DNA of 64,000 nt from Clostridia bacterium (GCA_017549285.1 JAFYVE010000006.1:29995-93994), one strand, 5' to 3'. Positions 1-9,001 are shown, counted from the first letter of the stretch. Numbers and translations are program-made. Notes: generated by a model not told the origin, from the letters alone.

Positions 1-2148
1 GAAATGAGAGTTCAGAGAGGTCATAACTTTGCAGTTGTGGACGAAGTTGACTCAATTCTTATCGACGAAGCAAGAACACCCCTTATCATTTCAGGCAGAG
101 GCGACCGTTCATCTGACCTTTATAAGCGTGCAGATGATTTTGTAAGAACTCTGCGTGAAAAGAGAATCAAGGAGCTTGATTCAAAGCAGGAAATCGAAGA
201 AGTTGCAGACGAAAATATTGATTACATTGTTGATGAAAAGGCAAGAACAGCCACATTCACAAAGCAGGGTATCGCAAAGGCTGAAGCTTACTTCAACCTT
301 GATAACCTTATGGACGCAGAAAACCTCACACTTCAGCATCACCTCAATCAGGCTCTCAAAGCAAGAGGTGTTATGAAGAGAGATGTTGACTACGTTGTAA
401 AAGAAGGCCAGATTCTCATTGTTGACGAATTTACAGGCCGTATTATGCTTGGCAGACGTTACAACGAAGGTCTTCATCAGGCTATTGAAGCAAAAGAAGG
501 CGTGAATATCCGTTCAGAGTCAAAGACTCTTGCAACAATCACATTCCAGAATTATTTCAGACTGTACACAAAGCTTTCAGGTATGACAGGTACAGCTATG
601 ACTGAAGAAACTGAATTCCAGGAAATCTACGGTCTTGACGTTATCGCAGTACCCACAAACAAGCCTCTTATAAGAAACGATATGCCCGACGTTCTCTACA
701 AGACAGAGAATGCAAAGTTTGCGGCTATTATTGACCTTATCAAGGAATGTCACGCAAACGGTCAGCCTGTACTTGTTGGTACAATCAATATCGAAAAATC
801 AGAACAGCTCAGTAAAGTCCTCAAGAGAAACGGTATTGCCCATAACGTGCTTAATGCGAAGTATCACGACAAGGAAGCTGAAATCGTTGCTCAGGCAGGT
901 AAATTCGGTGCTGTTACAATCGCAACAAATATGGCAGGCCGAGGCACGGATATTATTCTCGGCGGTAATGCTGAGTATCTTGCAAAGGCAGAAATGCGTA
1001 AAATGGAAGGCATGACCGAGGAGCTTATTGCAGAAGCTACAGGTTTTGCCGAAACAGATAACGAAGAAATCCTTGAAGCAAGAAGAATATATACAGAGCT
1101 TGAAGCAAAGTTCAAAGAGGAAATTTCAGGTGAAGCAGAGCAGGTAAGGGCTGCAGGCGGTCTGTTTATTATCGGTACATCAAGACACGAGTCAAGACGA
1201 ATCGATAACCAGTTAAGAGGCCGAGCAGGACGTCAGGGTGACCCCGGTACAAGCCGTTTCTTCCTCTCAGCTGAAGACGATATCATCAGACTTTTCGCAG
1301 GTGACAGATTCTTCAACATTCTTGATACATTCAAGAGTGTAGGCGACCTTCCTCTTGATGCAAAGATGTTCTCAAAGACAATCGAAAATGCTCAGAGCAA
1401 GGTTGAAAGCAACAACTTTGCAGTACGTAAGAATGTTCTTAAATACGATGACGTTATGAATATCCAGAGAGGCGTCATCTACAAGCAGAGAAATCAGGTG
1501 CTTGACGGTGTTGACCTTGATTCAACAGTACGCAAGATGATTATTGACAGCATTTCCGATGCAGTCAGCTTCTATTGTCCCAAGTCAAACAATGCAGAAG
1601 ACTGGAACATCACAGGTCTTAAGAGTAAGTATTCATGGCTTCTCGGTGAAAATGAGCTTGAAAGTGAAACAGACAGCGGTGTGATTCTTGATCAGATGCT
1701 TTCTCTTGCAGATGCAAAGCTTGATTCACAGAAAGAGAAGTATGGTGAGCAGATGCTCAAGGCTCTTGAACATAAGGCTCTTATTGAAAACGTTGATATG
1801 CGTTGGATGGATCATATCGATGCTATGGATCAGCTCAAGAGAAGTGCAGGTCTTAAGGCTTACGGTCAGAAAGACCCCGTTCTTGCATTCAGAGAAGAAG
1901 GCTCTGATATGTTTGACGAGATGATAACAAACATCCGTGAAGGTACTGTTCAGTTCGTTCTCTGTGCTGTTCTCAAGAGTGAAGAAGACGTAAAACGTGA
2001 ACAGAAAATGAAGCCCACAGAAACATCAGGCGGTGACGGAAGCGAAAAGAACCGTCCCGTAAAGAAGGGTGAAAAAGTCGGCAGAAACGACCCCTGCCCC
2101 TGCGGAAGCGGACTTAAATATAAAAAGTGTTGCGGAAAGAATATGTAA
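1..2148 (+). CDS. secA: SecA preprotein translocase ATPase, 5'-truncated by the window edge
   Basis: SecA is the cytosolic ATPase that drives secretory preproteins through SecYEG. About 714 residues are visible. The frame is open from base 1, and the first visible segment contains the Walker B box (VVDEVDSILIDEARTPL), so roughly the first 200 residues lie outside the window. Then come the preprotein cross-linking region, the second nucleotide-binding domain (GRGTDI; RRIDNQLRGRAGRQGDPGTS), the helical wing/scaffold, and a C-terminal SEC-C zinc motif (CPCGSGLKYKKCC). The gene looks intact to its TAA stop. A weak hairpin (2149-2166) follows without a clear U-run. Confidence 0.98.
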   Translation, partial: EMRVQRGHNFAVVDEVDSILIDEARTPLIISGRGDRSSDLYKRADDFVRTLREKRIKELDSKQEIEEVADENIDYIVDEKARTATFTKQGIAKAEAYFNLDNLMDAENLTLQHHLNQALKARGVMKRDVDYVVKEGQILIVDEFTGRIMLGRRYNEGLHQAIEAKEGVNIRSESKTLATITFQNYFRLYTKLSGMTGTAMTEETEFQEIYGLDVIAVPTNKPLIRNDMPDVLYKTENAKFAAIIDLIKECHANGQPVLVGTINIEKSEQLSKVLKRNGIAHNVLNAKYHDKEAEIVAQAGKFGAVTIATNMAGRGTDIILGGNAEYLAKAEMRKMEGMTEELIAEATGFAETDNEEILEARRIYTELEAKFKEEISGEAEQVRAAGGLFIIGTSRHESRRIDNQLRGRAGRQGDPGTSRFFLSAEDDIIRLFAGDRFFNILDTFKSVGDLPLDAKMFSKTIENAQSKVESNNFAVRKNVLKYDDVMNIQRGVIYKQRNQVLDGVDLDSTVRKMIIDSISDAVSFYCPKSNNAEDWNITGLKSKYSWLLGENELESETDSGVILDQMLSLADAKLDSQKEKYGEQMLKALEHKALIENVDMRWMDHIDAMDQLKRSAGLKAYGQKDPVLAFREEGSDMFDEMITNIREGTVQFVLCAVLKSEEDVKREQKMKPTETSGGDGSEKNRPVKKGEKVGRNDPCPCGSGLKYKKCCGKNM

Positions 2149-2228
2149 GACAAACAATAATTTGTCGGGCTGATTCAATGAACAATTTACAATTTACAAT
2201 GTACAATGATTTCAGGAAAAACAAATTA

Positions 2229-2400
2229 TGTAGGGACCGATGCCCACATCGGTCCGATTGTGTAATGAAATGGAGCAATAACGGTGGTACACCGTTCTAT
2301 TGCAATAAATTCAATGAATCAATTTGTTCATTCTGCGGAAATCAGAGATTTCCGATTTGTCTTCGACAAATGCGGACCGATGTGGGCATCGGTCCCTACA
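2229..2400. repeat. Hairpin-cluster element bounded by a 28-bp perfect inverted repeat
   Basis: The 28 bases at 2229-2256 are exactly the reverse complement of 2373-2400. Each arm is itself a hairpin: 9-bp stem GGACCGATG/CATCGGTCC with a 4-nt loop. Between the arms are three more perfect or near-perfect hairpins: 2275-2303 (GCAATA-ACGGTG stem), 2337-2353 (GGAAATC/GATTTCC) and 2355-2371 (ATTTGTC/GACAAAT). Short direct repeats of AATTTAC lie just upstream (about 2184-2210). No credible gene is present in 2149-2478. It resembles a non-autonomous palindromic repeat of the REP/MITE type. A collapsed copy is seen near 13214. Confidence 0.75.
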
Positions 2401-2442
2401 CATTATTCAATCAGCTCTACAAATTCTGATTTATACAAAAGA

Positions 2443-2470
2443 ACAGCCCCCTCCTTGCGGAAGGGGCTGT
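2443..2470 (-). terminator. Rho-independent terminator of the GH16 gene
   Basis: Read on the minus strand, ACAGCCCC...GGGGCTGT forms a stem of about 12 bp closed by a GCAA loop, followed by a T-rich tract. It lies 9 bp past the GH16 stop codon. Confidence 0.8.
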
Positions 2471-2478
2471 ATTATTGC

Positions 2479-3381
2479 TTATTTATACTGATATACTCTT
2501 ACATAGTCAACGATGAATTCAGCTGTTTCGCCGGGTTCCATGCTCATGGGACCTACACCGTGTCTGTCGGCATATGCAACACCGTTTTCACCTGCAACTT
2601 CACAAGAAAGAAGAAGCCATTCGGGATTCTGTGAAACACCGCCTGTTGAAAGTCTGCCTGTTTCAACACCGTTGATATAGAAAATGTATTCATTTTCATT
2701 CCATTCAAGGCCGTATGTATTGAACTCTTCATAGGGGTTGTTTGCATACCACTTGTCGATGCTGTCACCGTTGTGACCTTCACCGTATCCGTCATAGTGG
2801 ATACCGCTTATAACTGCATCGCCATAGCCCCAGATTTCATCTTTGTAATACATTGATTCAAAGATATCAACTTCTGTACCGTCTTTACCTGAGCCATCAA
2901 CATTGTAAACGCCTTCATTCATCATCCAGAATGCAGACCACATACCTGCTGACTTGGGAAGGATACAACGGCATTCATAGTAACCGTATGTCTGTTCAAA
3001 CGTGCCGTTTGTTGTGATACAAGCAGAATACCAGCCGGGTTTGTATTCTTTGAAATCGATTTTGTCGCCCCATTTGTCAAGATAACGGTTTTCAAGGGGT
3101 TCGTCAAAATATGCTGTTGTGATGATAAGGTTTCCGTCTTTAACATCAACCATATCTTCGTGCCAGAATCCGCCTTTGCGTTCTGTAACCCACCATTCTG
3201 TCTGCCATACTGATCTGTCAAGCTCGTCACCGTTGAATTCATCTGACCAGGTGAGCTCAAATCTTTCATCAAGATTGAGGTCCTGACCTGAGGGAATTGC
3301 AGGTAAACCGAAAACATGGGGAAGTGTGGGCGAAATAATCATAAGAAGTGAAACGATTGTTCTTAATAATTTTGCAAACAT
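2479..3381 (-). CDS. Secreted GH16 family endo-beta-glucanase (laminarinase-like)
   Basis: GH16 enzymes are retaining endo-hydrolases of beta-1,3 or beta-1,3-1,4 glucans and related galactans. The 300-residue protein has an N-terminal hydrophobic signal segment (about 1-24), then a single GH16 jelly-roll domain. The catalytic signature is EVDIFE: E170 as nucleophile, D172, E175 as acid/base. The extra residue before the last Glu (ExDxxE) is typical of laminarinase-like members. Aromatic substrate-cleft motifs such as MWSAFWMM are present, and the domain ends in VDYVRVYQYK as usual. No carbohydrate-binding module or dockerin is attached. The start has a good CCTCCT complement (ribosome site) 8 bp upstream. 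It is monocistronic, with its own promoter and terminator. The exact glucan is not decidable from sequence. Confidence 0.9.
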   Translation of the reverse strand: MFAKLLRTIVSLLMIISPTLPHVFGLPAIPSGQDLNLDERFELTWSDEFNGDELDRSVWQTEWWVTERKGGFWHEDMVDVKDGNLIITTAYFDEPLENRYLDKWGDKIDFKEYKPGWYSACITTNGTFEQTYGYYECRCILPKSAGMWSAFWMMNEGVYNVDGSGKDGTEVDIFESMYYKDEIWGYGDAVISGIHYDGYGEGHNGDSIDKWYANNPYEEFNTYGLEWNENEYIFYINGVETGRLSTGGVSQNPEWLLLSCEVAGENGVAYADRHGVGPMSMEPGETAEFIVDYVRVYQYK

Positions 3382-3408
3382 AGCAAAACCTCCTTTTAGT
3401 TTAATTGC

Positions 3409-3438
3409 ATTATATCAAAAAGAAACAGGGTTTGTCAA
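3409..3438 (-). promoter_or_regulatory. Sigma-A promoter for the GH16 gene
   Basis: On the minus strand TTGACA (3433-3438) and TATAAT (3409-3414) are separated by 18 bp. Both hexamers match consensus exactly and lie just upstream of the GH16 ribosome site. Confidence 0.8.
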
Positions 3439-3483
3439 TAAATAATGATTTATCATTCAGCGATAAATTCTGATTTGTATAAC

Positions 3484-3508
3484 AAAAAGCAGTCTTGCGA
3501 CTGCTTTT
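3484..3508 (-). terminator. Terminator of corA
   Basis: The stem AAAAGCAGTC/GACTGCTTTT with a short loop is followed by a T-run on the minus strand, directly after the corA stop codon. Confidence 0.75.
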
Positions 3509-3512
3509 ATCT

Positions 3513-4448
3513 TTATTTGAGCATTTTGCTTTTCATAAACACAACCATCGCTGTGAGTGAAATCACAAGAGCGCCTACAACAACGATGAGGAAACCGAGC
3601 GGATTTTCGGCAAACGGGAGATTCAGATTCATACCGAATGCGCTGAATATAAGAGTGGGGATTGAAAGCACGATTGTTATAACCGAGAGCACTTTCATAA
3701 CGATATTCAGGTTGTTTGAAATAACCGATGCGAACGCATCCATTGTGCCACTTAAAATACCTGAATAGATATTTGCCATTTCGATAGCCTGTTTGTTTTC
3801 AACAATAACGTCTTCAAGCAAGTCAATATCTTCGGGATATTTTTTTATAATTTCAAGACGGAGCATTTTTTCAAGGATTGCTTCGTTTGAACGCAGAGCT
3901 GTTGTGAAATAAACAAGTGATTTTTCAAGCTTGAGAAGTTCAATAAGCTCTTTGTTACGCTGTGATTTATGAAGTTCATTTTCAACGTTTTCACTTTTTC
4001 TGTCGATGTGACGGAGATATGTCAGGAAAAGTGATGAAGTCTTATAAAGTATCTGAAGGATGAATCTTGACTTCATATTTGAGTAAAAATCTTTTACCTT
4101 GCCGTTTGAAAACTGCTTGAGAATAGGTGTATCCTCACTGCATACGGTAATAACGGCATCGTCTACAACAATGATTGAAAGAGGAATTGTGCTGTAAAGC
4201 TCAGTTTCCGTTTCTGTTTCCAGACAGGGGATATTAACAAGAATCATTGTGTAGTTGTCTTCAAGCTCGATACGTGAACGCTCATCGGCGTCGAGGGCAG
4301 CTTTGAGGGCATCAATATCGAGGTTGTATTTGTTTGAAATACGATTGATTTCAGATTCTGTGGGGGCAACAAGGTTGACCCAGCAACCGGGTTCCGGTCC
4401 TGTTAATTCTTCAAGGTAGTTGTTCCTTGTGATGTAACAGTTTGTCAT
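3513..4448 (-). CDS. corA: CorA-family divalent cation (Mg2+/Co2+) transporter
   Basis: CorA proteins are pentameric membrane channels for Mg2+ and related cations. This protein of 311 residues has the large acidic/helical cytoplasmic N-terminal domain, a long stalk helix, and two C-terminal membrane segments (about 250-270 and 283-303). The diagnostic pore motif GMN is present (FGMNLNLPF). The start used is ATG 4448: the AAAGGA ribosome site is 10 bp upstream of it, while an in-frame TTG nine bases earlier abuts the site. The gene stands alone with its own promoter, a leader of about 180 nt and a terminator. A hairpin in the leader overlaps the upstream edge of the ribosome site, which suggests post-transcriptional control. 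Confidence 0.93.
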   Translation of the reverse strand: MTNCYITRNNYLEELTGPEPGCWVNLVAPTESEINRISNKYNLDIDALKAALDADERSRIELEDNYTMILVNIPCLETETETELYSTIPLSIIVVDDAVITVCSEDTPILKQFSNGKVKDFYSNMKSRFILQILYKTSSLFLTYLRHIDRKSENVENELHKSQRNKELIELLKLEKSLVYFTTALRSNEAILEKMLRLEIIKKYPEDIDLLEDVIVENKQAIEMANIYSGILSGTMDAFASVISNNLNIVMKVLSVITIVLSIPTLIFSAFGMNLNLPFAENPLGFLIVVVGALVISLTAMVVFMKSKMLK

Positions 4449-4462
4449 TATTATCAAATCCT

Positions 4463-4582
4463 TTCACGGCCGAACAAAACAAAGCCGTGAAAAAATGTGT
4501 TTCAGGGTTTTGTTTTATTCAGCGATTCTTCGTTTGGGGGGTATACCGGTTTCCGGACACGCGTCAGGAACCATTAAGAATC
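4463..4582 (-). promoter_or_regulatory. Structured 5' leader of corA (unclassified)
   Basis: Between promoter and gene the minus-strand RNA can form a domain closed by GATTCTT/AAGAATC (4576-4582 with 4524-4530). This domain contains CCGG-AAA-CCGG and a CCCCCC tract. A second hairpin, TTCACGGC/GCCGTGAA (4484-4491 with 4463-4470), abuts the AAAGGA ribosome site and takes up part of its purine run. The sequence does not match the M-box (ykoK) consensus that I know. A metal-sensing or translation-controlling leader is an inference. Confidence 0.45.
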
Positions 4583-4635
4583 ACTTCCTTATTTTATGAA
4601 TTTCAGAGCAAAAACAAAAAACGCTCTTTTATTAT

Positions 4636-4663
4636 TTTATACCATTGGTGTTTGATTTGTCAA
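4636..4663 (-). promoter_or_regulatory. Promoter for corA
   Basis: Minus-strand TTGACA (4658-4663), 16-bp spacer, TATAAA (4636-4641). This places the start of the leader about 180 nt ahead of the corA start codon. Confidence 0.65.
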
Positions 4664-4680
4664 GAAATATTAAAAAAATA

Positions 4681-4704
4681 ACAGGGAGTTTTTTTGCTCC
4701 CTGT
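4681..4704 (-). terminator. Terminator of the dockerin gene
   Basis: Minus-strand stem ACAGGGAG/CTCCCTGT, 8-nt A-rich loop, then TATTTTTTT. It directly precedes the corA promoter. Confidence 0.8.
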
Positions 4705-4714
4705 TGATGAAGTT

Positions 4715-6226
4715 TTATTTTTTAGGAATCAGTCCTGCTAATCCGCCGGGGAAAAGCTGTTCCAGACCGCCGTTGCCTATAAAGTCACCCACACCGCCGA
4801 GTACATCGTCAATCATCTGGTCGGTTGAATTTATAGGTCTTGTTGTGGTTTCTGTTTCGGTGTTGTTGCCGTTCTGATATTTGTCTTCATAAAAGTCCTG
4901 AAGTTCTTTCTGAGCCTCTTCATCCTTTACACTCTGATATGCCATAAGGATTACAAGAAGGTCACCAATATGCTTCCGGGTGGCTTCACTCTTCTGATAT
5001 CCCTTGATTCCGAGCGCTTCTTCCGTTGTGGGAAGTTCAATTATTGAAGCAGATGCTCTGAGAATCTGTCTTGCGTCAGCAGCAAAAATGTAACCGTTGC
5101 TGTCAACATCGCAATAGGGAAGATCTTCTTCAGAACAGGTTTCAAGCATTGATGCAATTCTCAGAACAAGTCTTGCGTCTGAAGAATTCACCTTGCCGTC
5201 ACGGTTTGCGTCACCCATCTGTCTGTGTGAGAAATCGAAATTGCTGTATTCTGTTGTTACCTTGTAAATAATGCCTTCTTCTTCAAAGTCAACATTGAGG
5301 AAAGGCATTGTTGAACTGTATGAACCGTCTTCCTGAGGGAAGAGGAATGTAACACCCATATTTGTTGTAAAGCTTGTAAGTTCACCGTTACGGTTTACTG
5401 CACATTCAACATAGTTGCCCGTATATTTGAGCATAACATATGTATTCATAGCTGCTGTGCCGAAATTGAGTGTAGCATAAGCCTGATCTTTTGTATCAAA
5501 TACGTGAGAGAGACCTGAATCAGCCGCTGAGCCTTCAACATCGTGAAGGTCAATATGCATTCTGTATGCACCGCTCTTATAGATTGAAATTGTGTAATCC
5601 TTTATATCATCTGCAGTAAGACATGCAACATAATCCTTACCCGAAACGGGAAGATTATTTTTTATATCATTACCGGGGTTATAAACGGTTCTTACCTGCT
5701 GTGATTTGTTTGTGCCGTCAATAACACTTGCGAAAAGGTCTTTTGTGCCGACGAGTGACTCAACGATACCTGTAACGGGACCGAGTCCTCCCTGAAGCTG
5801 TGAGGAGAGTTTTGCATCCATTGTTGCAGTCTGTGTCTTTACAAAACCGGGAGTGCTCTTTTTGAGCTCATTGACTGTAATATTGAAAAGAGTTGCAATA
5901 TTTGATGCCTCAGCCTTATCAATAACAATGACTTCTTCTTTGTCGTCTGTTCCGGGGTCGTCTGATGGTTTATTCGTAGTTCCGTTCCACATATCTTTGA
6001 AGCTGTCAGCAAGGTTATCAAACGGACCTTTTTCATTGATTTTTTCTTCAAGCCAGTCACCGAAAGATTCACTTATGTTGATGTTTCCTGAACTTCCGCC
6101 ACCACCGAGCATACCCGTAATTATATCAGTTATATCTATTGCAGCCGATACGGACAAAATGCTTCCTGTTATAATAGTCAGGCAGAGAATCACGGAAACG
6201 GCTGCTGATATGTAGCGTTTTTTCAT
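4715..6226 (-). CDS. Secreted dockerin type I protein of unknown function
   Basis: The 503-residue protein has a cleavable-looking signal peptide (MKKRYISAAVSVILCLTII..., ending near VSAA at 29). About residues 343-405 form a type I dockerin: two Ca-binding F-hand repeats, DANRDGKVNSSDA followed by a helix, and DVDSNGYIFAADA followed by a helix. Dockerins bind cohesins, so the protein is probably displayed on a cell-surface complex or scaffoldin. The N-terminal 340 residues match no catalytic family I recognise. The dockerin is internal, followed by about 100 residues rich in Thr/Asn/Gly. No cohesin gene is in the window. A GAAAGGAAG ribosome site precedes ATG 6226. Confidence 0.85.
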   Translation of the reverse strand: MKKRYISAAVSVILCLTIITGSILSVSAAIDITDIITGMLGGGGSSGNINISESFGDWLEEKINEKGPFDNLADSFKDMWNGTTNKPSDDPGTDDKEEVIVIDKAEASNIATLFNITVNELKKSTPGFVKTQTATMDAKLSSQLQGGLGPVTGIVESLVGTKDLFASVIDGTNKSQQVRTVYNPGNDIKNNLPVSGKDYVACLTADDIKDYTISIYKSGAYRMHIDLHDVEGSAADSGLSHVFDTKDQAYATLNFGTAAMNTYVMLKYTGNYVECAVNRNGELTSFTTNMGVTFLFPQEDGSYSSTMPFLNVDFEEEGIIYKVTTEYSNFDFSHRQMGDANRDGKVNSSDARLVLRIASMLETCSEEDLPYCDVDSNGYIFAADARQILRASASIIELPTTEEALGIKGYQKSEATRKHIGDLLVILMAYQSVKDEEAQKELQDFYEDKYQNGNNTETETTTRPINSTDQMIDDVLGGVGDFIGNGGLEQLFPGGLAGLIPKK

Positions 6227-6268
6227 TTTACTCTTCCTTTCTTATGTAAGTAACAATAAATCAACTAT

Positions 6269-6297
6269 ATAATACCACAGGAATAATGATATGTCAA
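6269..6297 (-). promoter_or_regulatory. Promoter for the dockerin gene
   Basis: Minus-strand TTGACA (6292-6297), 17-bp spacer, TATTAT (6269-6274), about 40 bp upstream of the start codon. Confidence 0.7.
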
Positions 6298-6344
6298 AGG
6301 CTTTTTATGGAAAAAACCTTATATTATTGCTGTGTAACAAAAAA

Positions 6345-6389
6345 ATGTGAGTGTGAAAAAGCTGTTCTTTCATTCTTACACACTCACAT
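6345..6389 (-). terminator. Terminator of the GH116 gene
   Basis: The 11-bp stem ATGTGAGTGTG/CACACTCACAT is followed by TTTTTTT on the minus strand. Its other side is also A/T-rich, so it could act in both directions. Confidence 0.75.
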
Positions 6390-6463
6390 AATTTTTATAT
6401 TTTTATTATTTTAGTATTATTCTATGATGTAGTATATACATACAAATGATCTGATAAGAGAAG

Positions 6464-8926
6464 TTATTGTTTGTTAACCTTCCATCCGTCAAGATTGCCT
6501 TCAATGCAGTTTATTGTACATTTGCCGTCTGTGATTTTAACTTCTGCAAGACAGTTGCAAAGGCAGAGGGGAAGTGTTGCATTTTTTACAACGGGTGAGA
6601 GTGAAATTGTTTTTTTGCTGCTGTTGACTTTAAGACCGAGAAATGCATTGAGTGTTGCGAAACTTGACATAGGTCTTGTATAGTGATGTCCGCATTCCCA
6701 ATGGTCCCAGAAAGCACCGAAACGTGCCTGATTGTTAGGGATTGTTTCTGCAATTGTGTCTGACATTTCTTTAAGTCCTACAGAGAGTGCCATTGCTGAA
6801 ATAACATAGCCGATACCTGTCCATACAGCTTCTGCCTGACAGTTTCTGTATGTGTGGAGTGATGTCTTTTTGCCTTCGGGACACGATGCATTTATAAGGC
6901 CCGATTCCGGATAGAAGTTGTTTTTAAAAATGACTTTCAGAATATCAGCCACTTTTTTATCTTCAAAAATGCCTCCGATACCGGAAACACGAAGGAACCA
7001 TTCACCGTCGAGCTGGTCAGTCATAAGGCATTCGTCTGTTTTGTTGCCGTCATTCCAGAGGTTGTAGTATTCGCCGTTCCAGAGTTTTTCTTCGAGTGAA
7101 ATTTTTCCTTTTTCAAGAAGAATTGACCATTTTTCTTTTCTTTCTGAATCATTCATTTCATCTGCAATCATTGATGCAGCTTTCAGAGCTGCAAGCCAGA
7201 GAATGCTGATGTATGCAGGTGTGCCCGCAAAGTTCCATGCATCGTATGTGTTGCGTTTTGTGTCTGTATCGGGCAATCCGTCTTTGTCTGAATCGAGTGT
7301 TTCAATCGAATCCATCGCTGCCGAAACATTTTTCCACAGACTTTCAAGATAATCTCTGTCACCCGTGAAAAGATAGTCACGAAGTACCATAAGAACAAAC
7401 TGCATGTTCATGTCAACACGCTCAAAGCTGTCATCAACATGTTCAAGGTCGGGAGCGAAAGAATGATGAACTCTGCCGTCTTCACGCTGGAATTCGGCAC
7501 CCATTTTCATGTGCTTCTTCTGAAGGTCGGGGAAAAGTGCAAGCAGACCGAATGATGCATGATAAGTGATGTCTGTTGTATGGAAACCGCAGAAACCGAG
7601 ACCTTCCCAGAGTCCGAATTTACCGTTTTTGAGATAACATGAACTCTTCACAATTGTTGCAAGATGCGATGACCAGCATTCGGGATAAACGGGATTTACA
7701 TCCGTATTGAAAAGAAACTGAGAAAATGCATCTGCCTTATTGAAAATATCTGTATTTTCCGTAAGGAATCGGTTTGCTTCAAGTGAAGATTCAAACAGAT
7801 TTTCATAGTAATGACCGAGCTTTTTTTCATCATTACTCAAAAGGTTGGGGAAATACCATGAGAAAACAAATCTGAGTGTTTTCTTTTCACCTGCTCCGAG
7901 AATGATTTTGCCGTTGAGGGCACATGCACCGAATTCACCTGTCATTCTTGTAAGCTGTCTTCTGATATAGCCGAGAAAATCTTTCTTCTGAGAAAAACCG
8001 TCAGGATAATTCTCCGTATAGCATCTGATTCTTTCAACAAGAGGAGTGACAAATGCATAGCCGAGATATTCGTTGCAGAGTGCGTTAATCTGTTCTTCGG
8101 AAAGCTCATCAATGTTTTCGGGGATATCAGACGGCTTTGATGACGGAACGGAATCGGGCAGAGTGCCGTTTTTGTGCCAGTCGAAAAGAACCGATTCCTG
8201 AGTTACTCCGTAATCGTTTGAATATGCAATGTATTCTTTTATGTAGCTTGTGAATTCAGCTTTGACAAATGATTTTTCAGCATCACCCGTAAGTGAGAGT
8301 GTGAAGTTACCGCAATCGGGTTTGTCATTTTTTACTGCTGAATCAGAGAAAATACAGACTGTATTGTCGCTTTCCGAAACTGAGTTTATTCTGCCGTTTT
8401 CGTTATCTGCAAATGTAGGCGCAAGTGTACCCAGAAGGCTTACTTCAAGAGCATTATCTGTCGGATTTTCAAGTGTGAAATCAAGATAAAAACCGGGTGT
8501 TGCAGATGTATCGGAATTGTGAGGCACAAACGGAGCAACCGCTTTTAATGAAACGTTGCAGGGGAGTGCGGAATCAATATAATCAAGATTGCATACGGGG
8601 AATCTGCCGTCGAATTCAATTTTTTCAACGGGTTTGTTCCAGCCGAACATACGGTATGTAAAATCAGTCGGCTCTGTTTTCATTCCGAGCTTTCTTACCG
8701 TGATTTTACCGTTTTTATCTTTGCTTCTTATATAAAAAGAGAGTGCGCCTGTGCTTCTTTCACCGTCATCTGCTTCTTTTTCAAAGCATACCTTTGTGAT
8801 TCTTTCGCAGTTTGAAATCTGCCAGTAATGAAATTCACCATCGGGAAGAAGTTCAACCGTACCGCTTCCGATACCGCCGAGAGGGATACCGCTGTTCTGA
8901 ACTTTTGTTGATGTAAATTTAGCCAT
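6464..8926 (-). CDS. GH116 family glycosidase (beta-glucosidase / GBA2-type)
   Basis: GH116 contains retaining beta-glucosidases and beta-xylosidases, including the bacterial relatives of human non-lysosomal glucosylceramidase GBA2. The 820-residue protein starts with the family's N-terminal beta-domain (SGIPLGGIGSGTVEL; DGEFHYWQI) and continues into a C-terminal (alpha/alpha)6 barrel. Family signatures include LWEGLGFCGFHTTD (the Glu is the expected nucleophile), DGLPD, and NTYDAWNFAGTPAYI (the Asp is the expected acid/base), plus the substrate-binding GHHYTRPMSSFATLNAF. There is no signal peptide, so it is probably cytoplasmic and acts on imported disaccharides or glycosides. It is divergently transcribed from the DUF4965 gene, with a shared promoter region. 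Substrate specificity is not resolved. Confidence 0.9.
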   Translation of the reverse strand: MAKFTSTKVQNSGIPLGGIGSGTVELLPDGEFHYWQISNCERITKVCFEKEADDGERSTGALSFYIRSKDKNGKITVRKLGMKTEPTDFTYRMFGWNKPVEKIEFDGRFPVCNLDYIDSALPCNVSLKAVAPFVPHNSDTSATPGFYLDFTLENPTDNALEVSLLGTLAPTFADNENGRINSVSESDNTVCIFSDSAVKNDKPDCGNFTLSLTGDAEKSFVKAEFTSYIKEYIAYSNDYGVTQESVLFDWHKNGTLPDSVPSSKPSDIPENIDELSEEQINALCNEYLGYAFVTPLVERIRCYTENYPDGFSQKKDFLGYIRRQLTRMTGEFGACALNGKIILGAGEKKTLRFVFSWYFPNLLSNDEKKLGHYYENLFESSLEANRFLTENTDIFNKADAFSQFLFNTDVNPVYPECWSSHLATIVKSSCYLKNGKFGLWEGLGFCGFHTTDITYHASFGLLALFPDLQKKHMKMGAEFQREDGRVHHSFAPDLEHVDDSFERVDMNMQFVLMVLRDYLFTGDRDYLESLWKNVSAAMDSIETLDSDKDGLPDTDTKRNTYDAWNFAGTPAYISILWLAALKAASMIADEMNDSERKEKWSILLEKGKISLEEKLWNGEYYNLWNDGNKTDECLMTDQLDGEWFLRVSGIGGIFEDKKVADILKVIFKNNFYPESGLINASCPEGKKTSLHTYRNCQAEAVWTGIGYVISAMALSVGLKEMSDTIAETIPNNQARFGAFWDHWECGHHYTRPMSSFATLNAFLGLKVNSSKKTISLSPVVKNATLPLCLCNCLAEVKITDGKCTINCIEGNLDGWKVNKQ

Positions 8927-8954
8927 AATGTTCTCCTTAAAGGATTTTTTTGTT

Positions 8955-8983
8955 ATTATACATTATCTAATAGTATAATTCAA
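8955..8983 (-). promoter_or_regulatory. Promoter for the GH116 gene
   Basis: Minus-strand TTGAAT (8978-8983), 17-bp spacer, TATAAT (8955-8960), with an AAGGAG ribosome site downstream. Confidence 0.65.
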
Positions 8984-9001
8984 TAAAATTACTGTTTTCT
9001 A

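Noticed and set aside
2127-2634. Plus-strand frames after secA
   Set aside because: They cross the hairpin cluster and the antisense of GH16; no protein-like composition.
4463-4582. M-box (ykoK) magnesium riboswitch upstream of corA
   Set aside because: The core M-box sequence blocks are missing, so the leader is listed only as unclassified structure.
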